From: UBA1672 sp964351365
GTDB taxonomy: Bacteria > Pseudomonadota > Alphaproteobacteria > Micavibrionales > Micavibrionaceae
DNA: 64,000 bases
Direction of reading: 5' to 3'
NCBI GenBank assembly: GCA_964351365.1
Contig: CAYGNP010000002.1
Location: 97,163-161,162, forward strand
Shown here: piece after piece, positions 51,657 to 62,500 of the stretch
Layout of the letters: the number at the start of each line of letters is the position of its first letter
Position numbering within the stretch: position 1 is the first letter of the stretch
Position numbers and translations under genes: made by a program
The notes under the pieces: generated by a model
The model's input: only the letters and a program-made list of their open reading frames with translations
Told to the model about the DNA's origin: nothing
Database searches by the model: none

Positions 51657-52358
51657 ATGATTACCAAAAGATACAGAGACGAGCGTGGGCCGACTGATGC
51701 AGGCTGGCTGAAAAGCATGCATACATTCTCTTTTGGCCATTATCAAGACCCCGAGCATATGGGATTTGGACCATTGCGGGTGATCAACGAAGACCGCGTC
51801 ATTCCCGGCGCTGGTTTTGGCGAGCATGGCCACAGCAATATGGAGATTATTTCCTATGTGCTGAAAGGCGAGCTTGCGCACAAAGACAGCATGGGCAACG
51901 GCTCGTCGATTAAACCTGGTGATGTACAGATTATGAGCGCCGGAACCGGTGTGCGCCATAGCGAATTTAATGGTTCGGATAAGGAAGATGTCCATTTTTT
52001 GCAAATCTGGATTATGCCGAATGTTGAAAACGAGGTACCGGATTATCAGGAAAAATCTTTTGAACCGGAAGAGATGACAAACACTTTCCGTGTCGTGATC
52101 TCTCCTGATGGAGAGAATGGCTCTTTGATCATCAAGCAAGATGCGCGCATGTTGGCCGGCAAATTTGAAGAGGGTCAAAGCGATGAATTTCAGATTCAAA
52201 AAGGTCGCAAATACTGGCTTCAGGTTGCAAAAGGCCTTGCCGAGCTGAATGGTGAAAAAGCATCTGCGGGTGATGGCTTTGCTATTAAAGATGAAGAAGT
52301 CATTAAGATCAGCGCGGTCACAGATGCTGAAATTTTGCTCTTTGATTTGCCCGTTTAA
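51657..52358 (+). CDS. Pirin family protein
   Basis: A 233-residue cupin protein. The metal ligands of pirins are visible in GFGEHGHSNMEIISYVLKGE and in AGTGVRHSEFNGSD. Bacterial pirins can act as quercetin dioxygenases or as regulators. I prefer ATG 51657, six nt after AAGGAG; an ATG two codons upstream is too close to the ribosome site. It heads a plus-strand set with a cysteine hydrolase, an amidohydrolase and an antiporter. Confidence 0.92.
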   Translation: MITKRYRDERGPTDAGWLKSMHTFSFGHYQDPEHMGFGPLRVINEDRVIPGAGFGEHGHSNMEIISYVLKGELAHKDSMGNGSSIKPGDVQIMSAGTGVRHSEFNGSDKEDVHFLQIWIMPNVENEVPDYQEKSFEPEEMTNTFRVVISPDGENGSLIIKQDARMLAGKFEEGQSDEFQIQKGRKYWLQVAKGLAELNGEKASAGDGFAIKDEEVIKISAVTDAEILLFDLPV

Positions 52359-52388
52359 ATTTTAACAACTCACAAAAGGAGAAAGACC

Positions 52389-53066
52389 ATGACTGCAGCT
52401 ACTGAAAAACTTCTAACCCCGGATAATTGCGTTGTCGCCTTTATCGATCACCAGCCGCAAATGTCATTCGGCGTGAACAGCCATGATATTCAAACGGTTA
52501 AGAACAACACGGTCGGGCTGGCCAAGGCCTGTAAGCTTTTTAACGTGCCGACGGTTCTGACGACGGTCGAAACGGAAAGCTTTTCCGGCTACACTTGGCC
52601 GGAACTGATTGACGCTTTGCAAGGACAAGAGACGGTTGAGCGCTCTTCCATGAATTCATGGGAAGATGAAGGTTTTGTGGCCGCCGTCAAAGCCACTGGT
52701 AAAAAGAAGCTCGTTCTAAGCGGTCTTTGGACAGAAGTCTGCATTGCCTTTCCCGCAATCTGCGCACTGGATGAAGGGTTTGAAGTGCATTTCGTAGCCG
52801 ATGCCTGCGGCGGCACAACCAAGGAAGCGCATGATATGGCCGTGCAGATGATGATACAAGCTGGCGCACAACCCCGTACATGGCAGCAGGTCATTCTGGA
52901 ATTCCAGCGCGACTGGGCGCGCAAAGAAACTTATGACGAAATTTTAGAAATCGTTAAGGATCATAGCGGAGGCTACGGCATGGGCGTTGATTATGCCTAC
53001 ACCATGGTGCACAAGGCCAATCAGCGCACCAAAACAAAGCCGCAGAAAATTAAAAAAGCTGCTTAA
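52389..53066 (+). CDS. Isochorismatase-like cysteine hydrolase (YcaC-like)
   Basis: A 225-residue hydrolase. The catalytic aspartate is in VVAFIDHQPQMSFGV, the lysine near KKLVLSGLW and the nucleophilic cysteine in TEVCIAFPAICALD. The C-terminal helix is typical of YcaC-like members. The natural substrate is unknown. It follows pirin by 30 bp with a good ribosome site (AAAAGGAG) and is followed by an intrinsic terminator. Confidence 0.88.
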   Translation: MTAATEKLLTPDNCVVAFIDHQPQMSFGVNSHDIQTVKNNTVGLAKACKLFNVPTVLTTVETESFSGYTWPELIDALQGQETVERSSMNSWEDEGFVAAVKATGKKKLVLSGLWTEVCIAFPAICALDEGFEVHFVADACGGTTKEAHDMAVQMMIQAGAQPRTWQQVILEFQRDWARKETYDEILEIVKDHSGGYGMGVDYAYTMVHKANQRTKTKPQKIKKAA

Positions 53067-53078
53067 AATATTCAATTG

Positions 53079-53112
53079 GGGAGTGATTAACTTCACTCCC
53101 TTAATTTTTATT
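53079..53112 (+). terminator. Rho-independent terminator (partial T run)
   Basis: Perfect 8-bp stem GGGAGTGA (53079-53086) with TCACTCCC (53093-53100), 6-nt loop, then TTAATTTTTATT. It stands between the cysteine hydrolase and the amidohydrolase and probably lowers expression of the latter rather than blocking it fully. Confidence 0.75.
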
Positions 53113-53126
53113 GGGGGACTTGAATT

Positions 53127-54902
53127 ATGAGACTGTTTCTATCGATTTTTTTTGCGTTTTTTTTAATTTTACCAATGAAGGCCAATGCGGTTGATCTGAT
53201 CGTGCATAACGCCAAGATTATCACGCTTGATGAAGAAAACCCTCAAGCGTCGGCGCTGGCTGTTGAGAACGGCGTTTTTACACAAATTGGATCAGATGAA
53301 GATATTCTTGCTCTGCAAACAGATGGCACAAAAGTCATTGATGCAAACGGGCGGCGGGTTATTCCGGGGCTCAATGACTCACACACGCATTTGGTGCGCG
53401 GCGGACGATTTTATAATACTGAACTGCGCTGGGAAGGATTATCCAGTCTTGAGCGCGGGCTGGAGATGATTGCGGAGCAAGCCTCCCGCACGCCGGAGGG
53501 GCAATGGGTGCGCGTGATCGGCGGTTGGTCGCCGTATCAGTTTGAAGAACGCCGGATGCCAACCCCGGCTGAACTCACAAAGGCCGCGCCGAACAAGCCT
53601 GTTTTCGTGCTGTTCCTCTACTCTCAAGGATTTTTGAATAAAGCGGGTGTGGACGCCTTGGGCTTAACACCAGAAAGCCAAGCTCCTGCTGGCGCGCGGT
53701 ATGAATTCACGCAAGATGGCGGCGCCATTTTACATGCGGAGCCCAACCCCACAATTTTGTATAAAACCATAGCCGCACTCCCCGGTTTATCGGAGGACGA
53801 ACAGGTTAATTCAACGCGGCTATTTTACCGTGAGCTTAACCGCCTTGGCATGACCAGCGCGATTGATGCGGGCGGCGGCGGTCATGGTTTTCCTGAAAAT
53901 TACATCGGCACTGAAACTCTTGCGAAAGCGGGCGAAATGCCGATCCGCATTTCAAATTATCTGTTTCCACAGCGTCCCGGCAAGGAATTGGAAGACTTTC
54001 AGACATGGACGGCCGACTGGGAAGTGAATAAAAATATGGCTGAAAAACTGGAGCATGGTTTTGAAGTCGAAGGCGGTGGTGAATTCCTCGTCTGGTCCGC
54101 CGGTGATTTTGAAAACTTCATGGCTCCACGTCCCAATCTGGCTGAACGGGAAAACTGGCGAAGCGAGTTGATGGATGTCACACGTCATTTGTTGCAGGCG
54201 CGCTGGCCGATCCGTATTCACGCCACCTATGATGAATCCATCACCAATATTCTGGATGTTTTTGAAGAAGCCGACCGTCTTGAAAAAGCGGAAGGTCGCG
54301 AAGGTTTTGGCGGCATTCGCTGGGCGATTGATCATGCAGAAACGCTGAAGGAAGAAAATATGGCGCGCATCAAAGCTTTGGGCGGGGGGGTGGCCGTTCA
54401 AAACCGGATGGCGTTTGCCGGGGAATATTTTGTCGAACGTTATGGCATAGAAGCCGCAAGACAAGCCCCGCCGATCCGCAAGCTGCTGGATATGGACATT
54501 CCCGTTGGTGCAGGTACCGATGCCACGCGTGTCTCTAGCTATAACCCTTGGGTTTCGATGTACTGGCTGACAACCGGAAAAACTGTGGGCGGCCTTTCTC
54601 TCTTCAATGAGGATAATATTCTAAGCCGCGAAGAAGCCTTACGCCTGTTCACAAAAGGCAGCGCATGGTTTTCTTCCGAAGAAGACGTCAAAGGAATGAT
54701 TGCACCAGGTCAGTACGCGGATTTTGTTGTGTTATCGGCTGATTATATGAGTATCGACGACGAAGCCATCAAAGATTTATCATCGGTACTCACCTTTGTG
54801 GGCGGCAAAATCGAATATGCAGATGCGGAATATTCGGATATGATGGAGCCCGTGCCGGAAGCCATTCCGGCATGGTCGCCAACGAATTTTTACAAACGAT
54901 AA
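53127..54902 (+). CDS. Exported YtcJ-like amidohydrolase
   Basis: A 591-residue amidohydrolase of the YtcJ type. A signal peptide (MRLFLSIFFAFFLILPMKAN) sends it to the periplasm. The metal-binding HxH is in LNDSHTHLVRGG; later ligands are in IRIHATYDES, WAIDHAET and GAGTDATRVSSYNPW. The family hydrolyses amide or formyl groups of varied small molecules. It is followed after 3 bp by the antiporter gene. The substrate is unknown. Confidence 0.9.
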   Translation: MRLFLSIFFAFFLILPMKANAVDLIVHNAKIITLDEENPQASALAVENGVFTQIGSDEDILALQTDGTKVIDANGRRVIPGLNDSHTHLVRGGRFYNTELRWEGLSSLERGLEMIAEQASRTPEGQWVRVIGGWSPYQFEERRMPTPAELTKAAPNKPVFVLFLYSQGFLNKAGVDALGLTPESQAPAGARYEFTQDGGAILHAEPNPTILYKTIAALPGLSEDEQVNSTRLFYRELNRLGMTSAIDAGGGGHGFPENYIGTETLAKAGEMPIRISNYLFPQRPGKELEDFQTWTADWEVNKNMAEKLEHGFEVEGGGEFLVWSAGDFENFMAPRPNLAERENWRSELMDVTRHLLQARWPIRIHATYDESITNILDVFEEADRLEKAEGREGFGGIRWAIDHAETLKEENMARIKALGGGVAVQNRMAFAGEYFVERYGIEAARQAPPIRKLLDMDIPVGAGTDATRVSSYNPWVSMYWLTTGKTVGGLSLFNEDNILSREEALRLFTKGSAWFSSEEDVKGMIAPGQYADFVVLSADYMSIDDEAIKDLSSVLTFVGGKIEYADAEYSDMMEPVPEAIPAWSPTNFYKR

Positions 54903-54905
54903 AGC

Positions 54906-56132
54906 ATGCCGCATCATTTTTCCGAACTCGCCATCGTGATATTGCTGGCCTCGTTGGCCGCCGTATTATTAAGCAAACTCAAGCAACAACCAATGATCGG
55001 ATATGTTCTGGCTGGTGTTCTTATCGGCCCGGCCGTGCTTGGTATTATCCACAATGAAAAGGAAATCGCGCTCTTTGCAGAACTGGGTGTGATTTTGCTG
55101 CTCTTTATTTTGGGGATGGAGCTGCCGCTCAAATCTTTCAGGGAAAGTTATAAGATTGCGGTTCCGGCCACTTTTGCGCTTGTGTGCCTCAGCCTTGCTA
55201 TCACCTTTGCAATAGGGCTGACCATTGACCTGACTATGGCTGAAAAAATTACCTACGGCTTTATTATTTCGCTAAGCAGTACGGCGGTCGCCGTAAAACT
55301 TCTTGAGGATGTCGATCTGCTCTCCAAAGGTACCGGGCAAATAGCAATTAGCATTCTCATTGCCCAAGATCTGCTTTTTGTTCCCATGATCATGATTATT
55401 AATGCGCTGGGCGGTGATGGTGGGCTGGATCTCATGTTCATTCCCAAAATTTTGATTGCCGTTCTTCTGCTGATCGGCCTTATCGTTTTTCTTTCCAAAA
55501 AAGAGAAGGTACATCTGCTCTTTGAAAAAACAGTAGAAAAGCACAAAGACCTGATCCCTGTGGCCGCTCTAACGTGGTGTTTTGTCGGGGCGGGTTTATC
55601 GGAATGGGCTGGGTTATCGCCCGCATACGGCGCATTTCTCGCAGGCCTTATTATCGGCAACAGCCATTCCAAGCATGTTGTTCTTCCTAAAATAGAACCA
55701 ATGCAAAGCGTCATGCTGATGGTTTTCTTCCTCTCCATCGGCATGCTGATCGACTTTAATGTTATTACACAAAATCTCGGACTTATTCTTTCGCTTCTTA
55801 TCGGGACGATGATTTTTAAAACGATCGTTTGCATAGCCCTTCTCAAAACCTTCCTGCCAGAAGACCGCTGGCGGTGCAGTTTTGTGACTGGTCTTACAAT
55901 CAGTCAAGTGGGTGAGTTTTCATTTATCCTCGCGGCTACGGCTCTTAGCAACGGCATATTTGATCATGAAAGCTATAAAATTATCATCGCCGTGATTGCT
56001 CTCAGTCTGGCTTTTAGCCCGATTTGGATGGTCGTTCTCAAACGCTTTGTCGAAGTGGCTTATGTCCAAAAATCAGCTAAGAAATTAAGTGACGCCATTT
56101 CTCTAATAAGAACGAAACCAGAGAAACGTTAG
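54906..56132 (+). CDS. Cation:proton antiporter, CPA2 (KefB-like) membrane domain
   Basis: A 408-residue membrane protein with about 12 hydrophobic segments. Motifs include MIGYVLAGVLIGPAVLGI, FILGMELPLKSF, SLSSTAVAVKLLED and AAYGAFLAGLIIGNS-like ones near the middle. There is no C-terminal RCK/TrkA domain, unlike KefB or KefC, so it is a short form. Such proteins exchange K+ or Na+ for H+, sometimes in response to electrophiles. It lies 3 bp after the amidohydrolase. Confidence 0.9.
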   Translation: MPHHFSELAIVILLASLAAVLLSKLKQQPMIGYVLAGVLIGPAVLGIIHNEKEIALFAELGVILLLFILGMELPLKSFRESYKIAVPATFALVCLSLAITFAIGLTIDLTMAEKITYGFIISLSSTAVAVKLLEDVDLLSKGTGQIAISILIAQDLLFVPMIMIINALGGDGGLDLMFIPKILIAVLLLIGLIVFLSKKEKVHLLFEKTVEKHKDLIPVAALTWCFVGAGLSEWAGLSPAYGAFLAGLIIGNSHSKHVVLPKIEPMQSVMLMVFFLSIGMLIDFNVITQNLGLILSLLIGTMIFKTIVCIALLKTFLPEDRWRCSFVTGLTISQVGEFSFILAATALSNGIFDHESYKIIIAVIALSLAFSPIWMVVLKRFVEVAYVQKSAKKLSDAISLIRTKPEKR

Positions 56133-56538
56133 AATCAGACTTCAATTATTGCCATTTTTCTGGGATTTAATCTGCGGCCATTAAAGCGTTTATTGTCTTA
56201 ATTTTGTGCTTATTGAAGTTTATGACACTCCCTTAGATTACTAAAAACTTTGTTTCATATGTCCATATTTAACCTAGAACCAAGAATTTGGCTCTGTCCT
56301 TATGCTCTTTTAATCAGACTATATTCCTAAAGTTTATATTTTTTGACATAAAGCGTAATCTGGATCATAATATAGTTATAGAAAATTAAATGGTGATTTT
56401 TACTTGCCTACAAAAAGCTGTTGTATATTTAAAATCTGCTTGTGAGGTAGAGTTTTTTATCAGCAGTTCCTCTTCTATATGTAAAAAATTAACTTTTTAT
56501 GTCCAGAATATAAGATAACTCGAAGATTATGGGGCCGT
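56133..56538 (+). other. AT-rich intergenic region before the giant gene
   Basis: 406 bp without a gene. All frames are broken by stops. It holds one good promoter (next entry) and a leader of about 160 nt before the ATG at 56539. A short complementary pair (TTTTTTA near 56452 and TAAAAAA near 56481) could fold weakly. No terminator for the antiporter gene is seen. The ribosome site of the giant gene is weak (GGGG about 4 nt before the ATG). Confidence 0.6.
56343..56371 (+). promoter_or_regulatory. Sigma70-type promoter of the giant gene
   Basis: Perfect -35 TTGACA (56343-56348), a 17-nt spacer, and CATAAT (56366-56371), five of six to consensus. It is the best promoter match noted in the window. 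The predicted start is near 56378, leaving a leader of about 160 nt. Confidence 0.65.
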
Positions 56539-59500
56539 ATGAGTAAAAATAATGCTGATCTAGATAATCTAGCTGCTGAGATTGAACAGAATTTGGACGA
56601 CGCCTTTGAGGTTTCTTATCTCGATGATAGTAATCTTTACAGCTTTGAGCATGATCCTGATATGGCTGATTTACCAGAAGATCAGGTTACAAAAGAGAGT
56701 TCTTCTCGTAATTCCGATGTGTTTGTTAATTTGGGTGAAGATAATGCTGCTGTCGACGATATAAATGATGGCTCTGGTGACACCTCTGAACAGGATGTTG
56801 AAATTGCCGTAAATGCGCTACTTCAAGATTCTTCTTCCTCAAGCAATGACGCTATGCTGGCAGAGGATTTAAAAGATGATATGCCTGCAGAAAAGAAAAA
56901 AGTTCAAAGCAGCATTAGCGTTCAGGATGACTCATCTCCCCTTCTCGATGAGGATGAGGACGATGATTTACGTCAGGATCCAGCGGTTCAAAATCCATTA
57001 TTCTCTGTCTCAAGAAGCAGCGCATCGTTTTTTTCTAGTTTTCTGAATGCCTTTATCGCTCCGAAACGAGACAAGGATTCAGGATATGAGAATTCAGGTG
57101 ATAATAATGTGTCACCCCAGCCGCGCGTCTTCACTGAGAGTGAAAATGCGCAAGATGTCAAAATGCGTCCTCATAATGATCAAAATGTCAGCTCTGCTGG
57201 TGATAAAATCTCTGATGCGAGCAGTGACCCTGCACAAACACAAGACCCTGTATCTGACCCCCCTTTGACAGAAGATAATTCTTCACCTGAAACGCCACCA
57301 GTTCAAAGTAACCAAGCGCCTCAAGCTGTCAATGATGCGCTGAGCCTGAATGAAGATACATCTATTACTCTTAATTTGCTGGGCAATGACAGTGATGCGG
57401 ATGGGGATTCCCTGTCGATCACTGAATTGGGTGACGCCGCACATGGTGACTTGGTCTTGAACAATGACGGCACGGTGACCTACACACCGGATGCGGATTT
57501 CCATGGATCAGACAGCTTTACCTATACCATCTCTGATGGCAAAGGTGGAACATCTACAGCGACTGCGAATGTGACGGTCAATGATGTGGCCGAGCCACCG
57601 GTGGTGGATGGTAAGACGATTATTGTCTCGAATGCTGTAGAATTTGAAGCAGCTTTTGAATCTGCAAAAGGTGGAGAGACGATTTTATTAAAAGCAGGAA
57701 ATTATGGTTCTGGAATATTTCTTAAAAATAAAGATTTTGCAGAGACAGTTGCGATCAAATCTTATGACCCAGATAACCCTGCAGAGCTTTTACGTTTGAA
57801 AGCAAATAATGTTCATAACATTACAATCGACAATCTGCGCTTTGATGTATCTGGGTTGGAGAGTACATCGGATGGGCTTGCTGGGCTCATAAAAATGGAT
57901 CATGTATCATATATTACGATTCAAAATAGCTTATTTAAAGGTAATACAATTAATGATGGCGGTATTGCTGATGGAAGTTATGCATGGAGTGGAGTTGAAA
58001 TACGAGGAATAAACTCCTTTGTTACGATCGATAGTAATGAATTTACAAATTTAGCTAGAGGAGTCGTTGCAGGCGCTGATTCTTTAATAATTACGAATAA
58101 CTACATGTATGATAATAGAACGGATGGTATTCAATTAATTGAATCTAATAATGTTTTAATCGAAAAAAATATTATTCACGGCTTAACGCCTAACTATATT
58201 CCAAACTCTTCTGAAAGCGACCATCCAGATCTTATTCAAACTAATGCTTACATAGAAAACGCTATAATTAGGCATAATGTTTTAGATGGCGTTGGTCAGG
58301 GCATTTTTTTTGGTGGGATGAACTATTTGCCAGCTAATTATAGTGAAAATCAGAATGTTATTATTGAAAATAATATCATCCGCAATACCCATGGAAATGG
58401 AATTCGAATAGAAGAACGTTCTGGCTTTATAGTAAAGAACAATACTCTTATTGATAGGATTGTTGATAATGATTCTGAACCCAGAATTCTTATTGAGGGA
58501 ACAAGCCAGAATGTCTACGTGGCAAATAATATTGCTCCAAATATTTTAGGTGTAAATCAATCAAAACTTGTTACTGCAATTAATAATGAAATTATAAAAG
58601 CAAAAGATTATGGGGATTATTTTTATAATTTATCGAAAAATGGTGATGTTGAATTTGCGGACTTTTTACCTGTCTCTGGGGCGTTTCCTGCTGGCGTTGG
58701 TGTCGATTATTCGAAATTCACGCAAGTAGAAGATTGGGGATTGGTTGATGATTTGGCAGCGCTTTTGGCGCCACATAATAAACCTGCCAATACTGACCCT
58801 GAAGCCGTGAATGATGCGATAGTAATGGACGAGGATACGTCCGTGACATTAAATTTATTGTCGAATGACAGTGATGCAGATGGGGATTCCCTGTCGATCA
58901 CTGAATTGGGTGACGCCGCACATGGTGACTTGGTCTTGAACAATGACGGCACGGTGACCTACACACCGGATGCGGATTTCCATGGATCAGACAGCTTTAC
59001 CTATACCATCTCTGATGGCAAAGGTGGAACATCTACAGCGACTGCGAATGTGACGGTCAATGATGTGGCCGAGCCACCGGTGGTGGATGGTAAGACGATT
59101 ATTGTCTCGAATGCTGTAGAATTTGAAGCAGCTTTTGAATCTGCAAAAGGTGGAGAGACGATTTTATTAAAAGCAGGAAATTATGGTTCTGGAGGCTGGA
59201 TTAAAAATAAAAATTACAGCGAAACGGTAATCATAAAATCTCTTGATGATAATGATCCTGCTGTATTTTTCTCTCTGAAATTAGATGGTTCAAGCAATAT
59301 TGAAGTTAACAACATAAGCTTTATTGCTGAACAAAATAGAACTTATACCAATGATCATAAATTGCTTCCCCTATTGCAAGCAGATGGTTCAGAAAATATA
59401 ACTGTAAAAAACTCTTTCTTTAAGGGCGGTATAATTACGGAAGGTGAAGCAACCGGCCGCTATGTTGGCTTGGCGTTTTCAGCTTTTGAATCAAAAGTAG

Positions 59501-62500
59501 TTACTTTTGATAACAATGAGATTACCAATACGGCTCGAGGCATTATGCTGGGGGGTAATAACTTCAAAATTACGAATAATTATATCCATGATATTCGCGA
59601 AGATGGTATCCAATCTAATGGACTAAAAGAAACCATTATAGAGAATAATATCATTCATGGGATAAAGCCATACGCGTTAGGCAATGGTGCTGGAGACCAC
59701 GCGGATGCTATTCAACTGAAAGGACCATTGGTTGATGTTAAAATACAAAATAATTATCTTGACGGTAATGCTCAAGGGTTATTTTTAAAATTGAAAGATG
59801 ATATCTACGAAAATCTTGATGAACACCAATCGGCCCTAATTCAAAACAATATTATAGCATCAACTTACGGCAATGGGATTTATTTAGAGAACAGAGATAA
59901 TTTTGTCCTGAAAAATAACGTTCTTATTGATAAAAGTAGAGATTCTGATGTGGGTGGCGGTGTTATTACGGCGCTTATACTGAGGGGGTCAGAAAACACG
60001 ATTGTTGAGAATAATATATTAACAACACGCGGAGCTATAAATCCTGAAGAGGATGCTAAGAATATTTTCTTAGATAGAGAGGATTATCCAAATTATTTCA
60101 TTAATGCTTTGAGCGATTCTGATTCACAATTTGCGGACTTTTTACCTGTCTCTGGGGCGTTTCCTGTTGGCGTTGGTGTTGATTATTCGAAATTCACGCA
60201 AGTAGAAGATTGGGGATTGGTTGATGATTTAGCGGCATTACTGGCCGCTAATGGCACTCCTGTGAATACAGCTCCGGTGGCGGTGAATGATGCTATTACA
60301 CTGGATGAAGATACATCGGCAACGATAGATTTGCTGGGTAATGACAGTGACGCCGATGGGGATTCCGTGTCGATCACTGAATTGGGTGACGCCGCACATG
60401 GTGACTTGGTCTTGAACAATGACGGCACGGTGACCTATACGCCTGATGCGGATTTCCATGGATCAGACAGCTTTACCTACACCATCTCCGACGGCCAAGG
60501 CGGTACATCGACAGCGACCGCCAATGTGACGGTCGCAAGCGTGAATGACAGACCGACTGTTAACATAGACAGCACAGAGACGGAGTACAACACGCCAGTT
60601 ACACTCAATCTATTGGATAATGATAGCGATGCGGATGGCGATGCGATAACGATAACCGGCGTTGGCCCCCCATCAAACGGATCTGTTGTTATAAATAACA
60701 ACGGGACGGTGACGTATACACCAGATGATGAGTTTCATGGTCAGGATTCATTTACCTATACCGTTGCTGATGGCAATGGTGGTGTGACGACCGGGACGGC
60801 TTATGTATCTGTGGACCAACATCTTGATACAAGCACCGATATTATCGTTGTCTCTAATGCGGCAGAATTTACACTGGCATGGAAAGGGGCGACAGGTGGA
60901 GAAACTATTATTCTTAAACCCGGCGAATATGGCGACCTTGGCCGGTTAAAAAATACAAATTATAATGGCGTTGTTACTATCAAATCGGAGGACCCCAATA
61001 ACCCAGCCATCATTGAACGCCTAGACATTCAAAATCAATCAAACATCACACTGGATGGTCTGCATTTTGTAGCCCCTGAGCTAAGTGATGCCAGCAGCAC
61101 ACTTTTGGTTGCCAAAAGCACAACCAATGTAACCATTCAAAACTCCTTCTTCAAAGGGTCCGTTAAAGATGGGACAAGCGATAAAGACGAGGGATTTTAC
61201 CAGGATAGAGCAATTGCAGCGAGTGATGCCAGCGATCTTGTTATCTTTAATAACGAGATTATGCATGTTCGAAAAGGAATTAATGTTAGTGGAGATAATG
61301 TCAGCGTCAGTGGCAACTATATTCATGACTATCGCGAAGATGGGATTTATTTTGGCAGTACATCAAACGGCGTGCTTGAAAATAATGTTATATATAACGT
61401 TCAGCCTTATCTTGAGGCGGGAGGTAAGGGTGATCATGCAGATATGATTCAAATGAACGGTAATAAGGTTAATGTTATCGTCAGAAATAATTATCTTTAT
61501 AAAGGCGAAGGGAAACCGGATTTGTACCAAGGAGATGGTTTAACAAATCAAACCCATGGAATTCTAGCTGGTGTAGGAAAACGTGATGGTGAGAATATCA
61601 GTGAGAACGTTTTGTTCGATAATAATATTATCATTGTTGGGAATCAGAATGCCTTTAGTGTAGGGGACTATAAAGGTGTTACAATTACCAATAACCTTAT
61701 TTTACCAGATCCGTATGGTGTTACGGCAGATGTCTCCCCTGTTTGGATTAGATATGAAGATACTATTGCAGTTGTAAAAAACAATATTGCTGATGGTTAT
61801 CGTGTGACAGACGGGGCAGATGCGGGAACGCAGATGTCTGATAATATTATAATTCAAAATCATGATCCTAATGGCTCTTATTACTACACAGACTTTGTAG
61901 AAGGATTAAAAATTCCCACAGAGTTCTTAAATCCAGGCTTCTTTCCTGATGGCGTTGGTGTTGATTATTCGAAATTCACGCAAGTAGAAGATTGGGGATT
62001 GGTTGAGGATTTGGCAGCGCTTTTGGCGCCACATAATAAACCTGCCAATACTGACCCTGAAGCCGTGAATGATGCGATAGTAATGGACGAGGATACGTCC
62101 GTGACATTAAATTTATTGTCGAATGACAGTGATGCAGATGGGGATTCCCTGTCGATCACTGAATTGGGTGACGCCGCACATGGTGACTTGGTCTTGAACA
62201 ATGACGGCACGGTGACCTATACGCCTGATGCGGATTTCCATGGATCAGACAGCTTTACCTACACCATCTCCGACGGCCAAGGCGGTACATCGACAGCGAC
62301 CGCCAATATCACCGTCAATGATGTGGCCGAACCTGTTGTTACACCGCCAGCGCCCACAGAGTTTAGATCTATCGTTGTATCATCAACCGAACAATTAACG
62401 CACGCGTTAAGAACCGCCCAAAGCGGGGATAAAATTTTACTTAAAAATCAAGAAGACGGAACCCCTTATTCGATTAACTGGCACACCAATAAAGGCGCAC

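Noticed and set aside
51548..51718. N-terminal extension of the LysR gene
   Set aside because: It crosses the divergent promoter region and overlaps the pirin start; LysR proteins begin at the helix-turn-helix as at 51547.
58707..58952. 81-residue minus-strand open frame repeated at 60183 and 61965
   Set aside because: The three copies are antisense shadows of the repeated linker and tandem-95 modules of the giant gene; they repeat because the sense strand repeats.
57400..62307. Possible CRISPR or transposon repeats
   Set aside because: The repeats keep reading frame, encode protein modules and lack spacer-repeat periodicity or transposase genes.
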